Source of the DNA: Campylobacteraceae bacterium
Lineage (GTDB): Bacteria > Campylobacterota > Campylobacteria > Campylobacterales > Sulfurovaceae
DNA length: 41,786 nucleotides
Reading direction: 5' to 3'
NCBI GenBank assembly: GCA_027038295.1
Contig: JALVXD010000135.1
Location: 1 to 41,786, forward strand
Shown: one piece after another, positions 35,361-41,786 of the stretch
Layout: every line of letters starts with the position of its first letter
Position numbering within the stretch: position 1 is the stretch's first letter
The notes under the pieces: model-generated
What the model was told of the DNA's origin: nothing
The model's input: only the letters and a program-made list of their open reading frames with translations
The model's database searches: none
Made by a program: the position numbers and the translations under genes

Positions 35361-36640
35361 CGTAACGCCTCCTTATATTTTTCAAGAAGAGTTAATAAGT
35401 GTAGATACTCCCCTTTTCCAAACTTGATATACTCTTTTTTCCCTACAACCTTTTTATAACCAACATCAATAACCCATCGGGCTATCTCTTTAAGCAATTT
35501 TTCTAACCACTCATCACTCTCTTTTCGCTCTTTTTGGTAGGCTTCACTCTCGATTAGCCATACCTTTTGATTAGATTTAAGTTTTGAATTTTTTTCATAA
35601 TATTGACTCGTTGATACTTCTCGAACGGCATACATTCGCTCTATAATTCTATCTATTATCTCGCCATAACGATAATCTCTACCCTCACGAATATTGATAT
35701 TGTTGTAGTCCGTTTTATAAATGTTATCTAAGGCAAAAAAAGTATTTTTGAACTCCCAAATGGTTATGGAGTTTTTAAAAAAGTCCTCTTTTGGAAAGCG
35801 AATATCTCTACTCTCTAAAATTGGTGGCATAGAGTTTAATAATTGTGCTTTTCCTCCATTTCGATTGTTCAATACTGAAATATTTTGAGGTTTAGTCCCT
35901 CCATAACCAATAGTAGTCAATCCAAAAATCTCTCTATAGTTATCTTCTGAATATTCATCATTTCGCTTCTTATTCCGTAAAGTTTTTAAAAGCTCTTTCT
36001 CCTCTTCATCCTCTCCAAATCGTATTTTGTTGAATCGTTTTCTTAACTCAAATACCATACCAGAGTTGGTTAAAATAGAGAGTTGATGATAGTTGTCATC
36101 TACAGGAAAATAGACCTGCTTTATCTTAGAACTTGTAACCAATTCGGTTGAGCTTGTAACCATTGCTAAAAACTCATCTCGTAATTCATTATAATCTTTA
36201 GTTTTAATGGTTAAAAGTGAAGTAGCTAGTGAAGTCTCTTTTTCTATATGCTCTATAAGCTGTTTTCCATCAGGCATAATTAGGGTTAAAAATTTATGTA
36301 CATCTAACGCGGCCGCATTTCCAAGTGCATCGCTTTGAACCTCTACATTACCTGTTCGTAAAAAGCCATCTCTTCTATGCTCTACATTAGCAATAATCGA
36401 AGTGACATCACCATTTTTATTTTTTCTCGAACTCGGATGAGAAAAAGTACAAGGGTGTGTTGAGATAGAGATTTGCTTTGCTCTCTTAGAAGCATTGGGT
36501 AACCAAACTTCACGAGAGAACTCAATGGCACTCTTTTCATGTAACTCTAAAACCTCACTCTCTTCCATTGAAGATTTAAGATTTTTCTTAATCCAAGCCT
36601 CTTTTCGTTCATCGAAAAACTTGGATATTGTTTCATTCAT
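35357..36640 (-). CDS. csy1: Csy1 (Cas8f) large subunit of the type I-F Cascade
   Basis: 427 residues, expected size. NASKRAKQISISTHPCTFSH near residue 51 matches the typical Csy1 opening, with GYGGTKPQNISVLNNRNGG near 252 as the other conserved block. It contacts the CC PAM (as GG on the target strand) and the start of the R-loop. Preceded by AAAGGAGA as ribosome site. It is first in the csy operon, which has its own 259-bp upstream region carrying the degenerate mini-array. Confidence 0.95.
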   Translation of the reverse strand: MNETISKFFDERKEAWIKKNLKSSMEESEVLELHEKSAIEFSREVWLPNASKRAKQISISTHPCTFSHPSSRKNKNGDVTSIIANVEHRRDGFLRTGNVEVQSDALGNAAALDVHKFLTLIMPDGKQLIEHIEKETSLATSLLTIKTKDYNELRDEFLAMVTSSTELVTSSKIKQVYFPVDDNYHQLSILTNSGMVFELRKRFNKIRFGEDEEEKELLKTLRNKKRNDEYSEDNYREIFGLTTIGYGGTKPQNISVLNNRNGGKAQLLNSMPPILESRDIRFPKEDFFKNSITIWEFKNTFFALDNIYKTDYNNINIREGRDYRYGEIIDRIIERMYAVREVSTSQYYEKNSKLKSNQKVWLIESEAYQKERKESDEWLEKLLKEIARWVIDVGYKKVVGKKEYIKFGKGEYLHLLTLLEKYKEALR

Positions 36641-36753
36641 AATCGGTCTCCTTTAACTGTTTTGTTTAGTAAAAAATCACACTTTAAATTAAATGGATAC
36701 TTGTTCAGCATTTGACAGAAAGAAGTTTAGCACTTTTAAACTTAATTTTAAAT

Positions 36754-36772
36754 ATAAGTCATAATAGTATGG
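36754..36772 (-). promoter_or_regulatory. Predicted target of the mini-array guide, with CC PAM, upstream of csy1
   Basis: On the - strand CC (36772-36771) is followed by ATACTATTATGACTTAT (36770-36754). These 17 nt are identical to the first 17 nt of the pseudo-spacer, and CC directly 5' of the protospacer is the type I-F PAM. The site ends 114 nt before the csy1 start codon, in the only non-coding DNA ahead of the operon, and TATTAT within it could be part of a -10. A bound Csy complex would block initiation or early elongation. Confidence 0.7.
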
Positions 36773-36783
36773 ATAAAAATAAA

Positions 36784-36867
36784 AAATAAAACCACCTATA
36801 CGGCAGTAAAAAATCATAAATGATAAGTCATAATAGTATTTTCTAAACTGCTTACTCAGCAGAATAA
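36784..36867 (-). CRISPR. Mini-array of two degenerate type I-F repeats around a 28-nt pseudo-spacer
   Basis: First repeat on the - strand 36867-36840: 20 of 28 match the array repeat; hairpin changed to CTGCT-GAGTA-AGCAG (a fully paired stem), handle TTTAGAAA intact. Pseudo-spacer 36839-36812, 28 nt. Second repeat 36811-36784: 21 of 28 match, hairpin CTGCC-GTATA-GGTGG intact, the following handle decayed to TTTTATTT. The conserved parts are just those needed for one mature crRNA. A possible -10 (TATGAT or TATTAT) lies 36868-36890. Confidence 0.85.
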
Positions 36868-36899
36868 TATCTATATTTTGAATCATATCTAATTTTATA

Positions 36900-39800
36900 T
36901 TAAAGCTTTACCAAACCAAATTGGTCACTATACTCATATTTACTACCCTCATAATAACCAAAACTCAACTCTCCATACTTGATAGATACAGCCCTTTTAG
37001 ATTTATCGAACTCCTCTATCAATGCATTATAATCTCTTTGTAGCCATAAGCCCTCTTTTAAACTCTCATCAATCTCTATTTTCTCTATCTGTAGTATCTC
37101 CTCTCTTTTTATAATATTATCGTAGCCCTCTATCTCACAAAAAGAGTAGGCTTTCTCATTCTCATCATAAACTAAAAACACCTTTTGTGTGGGTTCACTC
37201 TCTCTAAAAGGGTGTAGATATTGAGGGTGAGCTGTCAAAAACCAATGTTCATTTAAATAGCCCTCTAAACCTGTAGCTCCCTTTTTATCATAAGAGGTTA
37301 AAGCTTTATGCGTTTGATAATGCTCCAAATCACTTAGAGATGATTTATAGTTTAATTTTTTAGGTTTTATGACTCTAGCTGTTGCGTCTAGTCGTTCATT
37401 TAATGCTTTGGTATCTACCAATTCCTCTATATTGTGAGTGTTTAAAGTAATACCTACTTCATAACCAGGGTATTTAAAATAAGCCTCTCCCTCTTCATCA
37501 TTGGCTTTAAAAGCTTTGTAGTTGTACTGCATAAGAGCAATATTTTGGTGGGTTATGGCTAAATTTCGATGTCGCAAAACACGCCCTGCTAGTTGAATAA
37601 TAGAACGATAAGAAGATGGCTCAATAACAGCCCAATCAAAATCATGGTCTCGCCCAACTTCTTCTACAGGTGTTGCCACCACTACAAAAAGTATATCTTT
37701 AGCTTTAGAAGCATCTAAATAAGAACGAATAATTTTATCTTCAAACGCTATTGGTTCTTCATCCTCTTGCTCTTTACGTTTTAAAATCTTCTCTAGGTAA
37801 CGCTCTTGGGCTTGTCGTAAAAGCAGTACTTGGTTAGAGTGATACGCCATAACCCTAATCTCTACATTTTCACTTTTTATTTGGGCTAAAAACTTTGCCA
37901 ATGCTACACATGGACGAATATTTGCCACACGAACCACACCAAATGAGACATGAATACCACTCTTTTTATCTACAGTAAAGTGCTGTTTATGTTTTTCTAT
38001 CATGGCACTCTTTATTTTAAAAAAATAACTCTCCTCTTTTGTCTCATCATCTTCAAAATCACACTCTTGCATTAACTCTTGACAAGCAACAATCTCTACT
38101 TTTCGTTTAACAGGCTCTTTTGCTAAATTTACAATACGTTTTTGCACAAATTTACGATGTGACTCTCCATAACCCTTTATAGCCTCTTGGCTATCAAAAC
38201 TTTTAATCAAAGAGACATCTGTTTTAAACTCATCTATCCAAGCACAAACTATCTCATTTTTAGCCTCTCGTGTTTTGCAAAAGAGTTGCCAACCTTTTTT
38301 GTAAGCATTAAAATACCCCTCTGCCAAATCAGGAGGAATGGTCGCCGAAGAAATCATTACTTTTCGTCCCAACATACCTGCAAGATGAATCAAACGCCCA
38401 ATAGCAATCAAATCAGACCCTGTAAAGTCATCAATCTCATCAATAACCAAATCAGAACTCATAAGACGCAAAGAGGGTAAGATATATTTCCCACCTCTTT
38501 TTGTCTCAGTTGCACCCATAAGATGGTCAATGGTACAGACCAAAACAGGAGCATAGAGAAAAGCTTTATCTTTTGCTTTTTTAAGCACCGTAGCTAACCC
38601 CTCTTCGGGAATGCTAGAGTCAAAATCTATCCACTCATCAAGCAGAGACTCACTTGACTCTGAACCATAATTATCTACGCTATCATCATCTTGCTCTTTG
38701 GCTCTGTTATGAAGCTCTAAAACAGCTTTAGAACCAATCAAAACAGCCAACTCACTATCATCTAACCCGATACGCTCTCGGTACTCGTCACCTGTTTGTA
38801 GCGTAAGAGTTCTAAGCCCCAAAGCCAAAATATATCGAAGTGTGTTCTCCTCATTAGCTACAGACTGCATCACTTTTGCATTGGCAAAGGTCTTTCCACA
38901 ACCTGTACTTGCCATATTGACAGCAAAGAAGCCTTGTTTTATGCTTTTGTCTTCCATAAAGGGTTTGATTTTAGCTACTGCCTTATCTTGCCAAGAAAAA
39001 GCTTTTGGGCTTCTCTTTTTCAATACTCGATTATCTTCAACCAAGGGTGGCTCTTTTTCAAAAGCAGGTAAAAGATGTACTGTTTTTAAAGCACTCTTCA
39101 TAACACCACAAAGATGTTCATCTAATTTCTGTTTCATCTTTTTATCGTTATCGGTATTGGCAAAAAGGTTTGTGGTATCTTTCCAACTCAAATTGGCATC
39201 CTGTGAGGAGTAGTAGTGGTCGCCCAACATCAAAGTTAACCTTGCATGGTGTAAAACCATTCTATAGCTTCCATCAGCCATAGACTCCTCTAATAAATCA
39301 AGAGAGCCAAGCAGACGATTTGACCACTTTTTAAGCTCTTTTGTCCATTTATCAGAATGACTTAACAAGCCCTTTGGAAAAATAAAACATTTTTTTAAAT
39401 GCTTCTGATACTCATCTTCTTCATATCTATTTTCATATCCCCAAGATTGTGTAATGTACTCAAAAACATCATCCATAGAGTTGGCTTCTACACCATTCCA
39501 CCCACTTCTAAGCTCTTTTTTTACTGTTGATTCACTCGGTAACCGATGGTGCGAAACAATAAGCCACATAACAAGCTTTGCCGAATTTGGAAGATTTTCT
39601 AAAACTTTTTTATCTACATTTTGAATACTCTCTTTTAAAGCCTCCTCATCTATCTCTCCCAACGCAAAAGCCTTTAACCATCCCTCTTCATCAGCTCCAT
39701 TTTGGGCAATAAAAGCATTGAGCAACATACATGAAATCCACTCATGACGAATAGGGTCGCCTTTTTTGGTTGAAGATTTCAGTTTTTCTTGAAAAAGTTG

Positions 39801-40187
39801 GGTTGATTTACCCCAGTCATGAAGCAGAGCAGAGAGAGCAACCAAAGATTTAATAAGAGGTAGATACTTCCAATCACTCTCTTTGTATTTGTCTAAAATA
39901 GTTTTTTGTGTACGATTTACTGGCACAACCCCTTCACTATTAAACCTATCTCGATTACCCACTATCCACATAAGCTCAACCCTTCTACTACTACGTATCC
40001 AATGACAACTTACAGCCGTACTTTTAGAAGCAGTTTGTCTAAGCAGTTTTTTAACAGCCTTTAACCCCTCTTGAGTAATAATAGTCTGCCAAGTGTTATC
40101 ACCTATTCTATTAGCAAAAGAGTCTAAGACTCTTCTTGTTTTTTTTAGAGCATTTTTTTCACATTGAGAGATAAATGTTACTATCAT
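36900..40187 (-). CDS. cas3: Cas2-3 fusion: adaptation subunit plus HD nuclease-helicase (type I-F)
   Basis: 1095 residues. The N-terminal ~95 are the Cas2-like domain (MIVTFISQCEKNALKKTRRV), fused as in all I-F systems. HD nuclease: LSALLHDWGKS near residue 115 and IRHEWIS near 146. Helicase: Walker A MASTGCGKTFANAK near 424, DEID box LVIDEIDDFTG near 575, motif III SSATIPPDLA near 606 and motif VI QLAGRVLRHR near 870. All catalytic motifs look intact. It degrades DNA bound by the Csy complex and joins Cas1 in spacer integration. It overlaps cas1 by 4 nt. Confidence 0.97.
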   Translation of the reverse strand: MIVTFISQCEKNALKKTRRVLDSFANRIGDNTWQTIITQEGLKAVKKLLRQTASKSTAVSCHWIRSSRRVELMWIVGNRDRFNSEGVVPVNRTQKTILDKYKESDWKYLPLIKSLVALSALLHDWGKSTQLFQEKLKSSTKKGDPIRHEWISCMLLNAFIAQNGADEEGWLKAFALGEIDEEALKESIQNVDKKVLENLPNSAKLVMWLIVSHHRLPSESTVKKELRSGWNGVEANSMDDVFEYITQSWGYENRYEEDEYQKHLKKCFIFPKGLLSHSDKWTKELKKWSNRLLGSLDLLEESMADGSYRMVLHHARLTLMLGDHYYSSQDANLSWKDTTNLFANTDNDKKMKQKLDEHLCGVMKSALKTVHLLPAFEKEPPLVEDNRVLKKRSPKAFSWQDKAVAKIKPFMEDKSIKQGFFAVNMASTGCGKTFANAKVMQSVANEENTLRYILALGLRTLTLQTGDEYRERIGLDDSELAVLIGSKAVLELHNRAKEQDDDSVDNYGSESSESLLDEWIDFDSSIPEEGLATVLKKAKDKAFLYAPVLVCTIDHLMGATETKRGGKYILPSLRLMSSDLVIDEIDDFTGSDLIAIGRLIHLAGMLGRKVMISSATIPPDLAEGYFNAYKKGWQLFCKTREAKNEIVCAWIDEFKTDVSLIKSFDSQEAIKGYGESHRKFVQKRIVNLAKEPVKRKVEIVACQELMQECDFEDDETKEESYFFKIKSAMIEKHKQHFTVDKKSGIHVSFGVVRVANIRPCVALAKFLAQIKSENVEIRVMAYHSNQVLLLRQAQERYLEKILKRKEQEDEEPIAFEDKIIRSYLDASKAKDILFVVVATPVEEVGRDHDFDWAVIEPSSYRSIIQLAGRVLRHRNLAITHQNIALMQYNYKAFKANDEEGEAYFKYPGYEVGITLNTHNIEELVDTKALNERLDATARVIKPKKLNYKSSLSDLEHYQTHKALTSYDKKGATGLEGYLNEHWFLTAHPQYLHPFRESEPTQKVFLVYDENEKAYSFCEIEGYDNIIKREEILQIEKIEIDESLKEGLWLQRDYNALIEEFDKSKRAVSIKYGELSFGYYEGSKYEYSDQFGLVKL

Positions 40188-41134
40188 ACCTTAGACTCTT
40201 TGTAGTACAAAGAAGCCTTTTTCACTTCAGCAAACATAAAATCCAAAGCCTTATGCTCTACAAACTTTTGTAACACTTGATTTCTAAACTCCTGCTCACT
40301 CATTCCCTCTTTTGCACAGACAAAAGCCCAAGGTAAGACAATTGCATCTTTAATCAAATCTGCCACATCAAAAACTAAAGCTCCACGCCTTGTTTTTCCG
40401 TGCATTACAGCAAAACCATGAGGAATACCAAGTACCCAAAGTGTTGTAGCTCCTAAGCCATAGGCAAGATAGTTACCGTGATTCAAAAAAATATTGGCTT
40501 CATCTGCGTTGTTATTGTCTCTTGTAAAGCCTATAAGGTTGGTCTTTTGAGCTGAATATTTGTAAAGTCTTTTGGTTAAGTCTGCTTCGAGTTGTAGAAG
40601 TTTTCCAACATTATAAGCATTGGGTATCTGCTCTAACGTCTTATTTAGCATTTGAGACAACTCTTCATCAAGTCCAAAACCTTCTGCCTTTAGCTCTTTA
40701 TCTTTTGACCAAATTTTAGCAAGAAACTCTACTCTTGCCATTTGAAATCGTTTTGCTGTTTCCAATCGTTTAGCATCATCAAACCAAAACTGCATCCACC
40801 CTTGGATATATTCAGTTGGTCTATATTCACTTTGAGGTGTCATCCACTCTATCTCTGTTCCCATAAAAAGAGGTGTAGCTCCACCACCACAAAAACCTAC
40901 CAATACTCCTGCACTTGCTAACATTCTCATTGAAGCTTGGGTAATAGAAGTTCCTGTTCCAAGGAGTAAACAGGTAGTATTGGCTATAGGAATATTAAAA
41001 TATTGGTACTCCTTTTTCGCTTCTGTTAAGTAGAGGACTCTACCATCTTTTTGCATAACACGGCACTTTTCTAAATAATAAATATTAGCTCGTTTAGAAT
41101 GCAGTATCGCTTTTAAATCTGTAAGTTGTTCCAT
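40184..41134 (-). CDS. cas1: Cas1 integrase (type I-F)
   Basis: 316 residues, normal length. N-terminal beta domain with TTCLLLGTGTSITQASMRML and GVLVGFCGGGATPLF near 54-86. Catalytic residues: Glu in LLQLEADLTKRLYKYSA near 185, His in IPHGFAVMHGKTRRGALVFD near 245 and the following Asp/Glu in VFDVADLIKD. It inserts new spacers with Cas2-3. First gene of the cas1-cas2-3 transcript, with a promoter at 41242-41269. Confidence 0.96.
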   Translation of the reverse strand: MEQLTDLKAILHSKRANIYYLEKCRVMQKDGRVLYLTEAKKEYQYFNIPIANTTCLLLGTGTSITQASMRMLASAGVLVGFCGGGATPLFMGTEIEWMTPQSEYRPTEYIQGWMQFWFDDAKRLETAKRFQMARVEFLAKIWSKDKELKAEGFGLDEELSQMLNKTLEQIPNAYNVGKLLQLEADLTKRLYKYSAQKTNLIGFTRDNNNADEANIFLNHGNYLAYGLGATTLWVLGIPHGFAVMHGKTRRGALVFDVADLIKDAIVLPWAFVCAKEGMSEQEFRNQVLQKFVEHKALDFMFAEVKKASLYYKESKV

Positions 41135-41241
41135 GATTTAATTCTCTCCAAAATCTTCTAAAGCTATCTCTAGTTTCATCTTTTATTGCATATATCCAAA
41201 GACAGAACTTCTCTCTACTCATAATACTCTTTATATAAACA

Positions 41242-41269
41242 AATATAAGATTATTTTATCATGATTCAA
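41242..41269 (-). promoter_or_regulatory. Predicted promoter of cas1-cas2-3
   Basis: On the - strand TTGAAT (41269-41264), a 16-nt spacer, then TATATT (41247-41242), about 105 nt before cas1. The gene's ribosome site is GGAGAGAATTAAATC. No copy of the mini-array's 17-nt target was found in this intergenic stretch (41135-41297), so the predicted autorepression would act on the csy operon only. Confidence 0.5.
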
Positions 41270-41297
41270 AATAACTTCCTTGAAAAGTGTCAAATTG

Positions 41298-41786
41298 TCA
41301 TACTTTGAAATCTAAGAGAGTAATCAAATTTTTTAAATCTGTCATAGTAGTATGTAAAATCCCACTCTCTGGATAAACCCCCAATAAAAAATAAACAGCA
41401 AAAACACCCAAAGAATACATCCCAAACAGATAAAAAACTCTCCATCCAAAAGACAATGAAAAGAAAAAGTACTTCAACACTCGATAAAAAATATATGCTA
41501 CTAAAAATGAACCTCCAAACATAAATAGTTTATTTAAAGGTACAACCTCACGAATCAACTCAAATACAATCACAGTTATAGGAACCAAAGGCAGGACCAA
41601 AAGATAGAAAAACTTATAGATAAAAATCCCAAATGGAATCACCATAATCAAAGAAAAAAGCTCTATAACTCCAAAATTAACATTAGGTCGTTTTCCATAA
41701 TGCTCATGCTTTATAATGGGTGGGTCATAGTTCTCTTTACTAGCAACTATCTCTACTCCATACTCCATATCAGGGTTAAACTGATA
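41298..41786 (-). CDS. Membrane protein of unknown function, 5' end open at window edge
   Basis: At least 156 residues from an internal ATG at 41768, but the frame stays open to the window end (YQFNPD precedes), so the true start may lie outside. It has a soluble N-terminus (YDPPIIKHEHYGKRP) followed by four or so membrane helices, with an aromatic-rich cluster YFFFSLSFGWRVFYLFGMYS. Not recognised. Next to the cas operon on the same strand, but separated from cas1 by a promoter, so probably unrelated to CRISPR; a membrane-bound CRISPR accessory role cannot be excluded. Confidence 0.65.
   Translation of the reverse strand, partial: YQFNPDMEYGVEIVASKENYDPPIIKHEHYGKRPNVNFGVIELFSLIMVIPFGIFIYKFFYLLVLPLVPITVIVFELIREVVPLNKLFMFGGSFLVAYIFYRVLKYFFFSLSFGWRVFYLFGMYSLGVFAVYFLLGVYPESGILHTTMTDLKNLITLLDFKV

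Noticed and set aside
36754-36839. The 17-nt match upstream of csy1 as an accidental local duplication
   Set aside because: Not fully excluded, but the copy sits at exactly the seed end of the guide, in the right orientation, with CC directly adjacent, and next to functional repeat parts. Chance duplication does not predict these together.
36689-36886. 65-codon frame between csy1 and cas2-3, considered as a small CRISPR-linked toxin
   Set aside because: It runs through both degenerate repeats and the pseudo-spacer, has no ribosome site, and its peptide reflects the repeat sequence. The RNA-guide reading explains the region better.

Overview
The window is about 70% A+T with tightly packed, often overlapping genes. 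Codon use and protein style (many Lys, Ile, Asn) suggest a Campylobacterota-type bacterium (Sulfurimonas/Sulfurovum/Arcobacter-like). That placement is inference: there is no rRNA or tRNA here to anchor it. No replication or integration gene was recognised, so plasmid, integrated element and chromosomal island all remain possible.

Layout. (1) 0.1-3.0 kb: a two-gene unit (uracil-DNA-glycosylase-like protein, DUF2225 protein) converging on an alpha/beta hydrolase + ADP-ribosylglycohydrolase pair. (2) 3.1-9.0 kb: a P-type (RP4-like) DNA-transfer module: TraB/nitrilase-like membrane protein, TraG/VirD4 coupling protein, TraI relaxase, TraJ, an oriT with the ATCCTG-C nick core, and a TraK-like gene beyond it. 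No VirB/Trb channel genes are present. (3) 9.0-13.0 kb: the predicted leading region, with a methylase-like protein lacking its catalytic motif, small unknown genes, large nested palindromes, short direct repeats and a Fic AMP-transferase. (4) 13.5-26.4 kb: a Ter stress-response island of two converging operons. The + operon is TerD, TerC/DUF475, three TerY vWA proteins, a PP2C phosphatase and a Ser/Thr kinase. The - operon is TerD, a second TerD-family protein, TerA, TerB, PRTase-TRSP, StiP-type PRTase-PELOTA and two HAD phosphatases. (5) 26.5-27.8 kb: a decayed resolvase fragment and an IS982-family element, apparently transposed as a longer unit with a tiny membrane-protein gene. (6) 27.9-41.1 kb: a complete type I-F CRISPR-Cas system with 80 repeats, cas6f/csy4, csy3, csy2, csy1, cas2-3 and cas1, all on the minus strand. 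(7) The right end is a 5'-open membrane-protein gene.

The most interesting observation lies in the 259-bp gap between cas2-3 and csy1. It holds a mini-array of two degenerate type I-F repeats around a 28-nt pseudo-spacer. The first 17 nt of the predicted guide match exactly a site just downstream, about 114 nt upstream of the csy1 start codon, and that site carries a 5'-CC PAM. The repeat parts needed to make one crRNA (5' handle from the first repeat, Cas6f hairpin of the second) are conserved, while the dispensable parts have decayed. This is the expected structure of a crRNA-like guide with which the Csy complex represses its own operon, like the CreR RNAs described for types I-B, I-E and V-A. 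Other leads are a pair of sister spacers differing almost only at synonymous codon positions, palindromes upstream of a leading-region operon that could act as a single-strand promoter, and the IS unit with its passenger gene.
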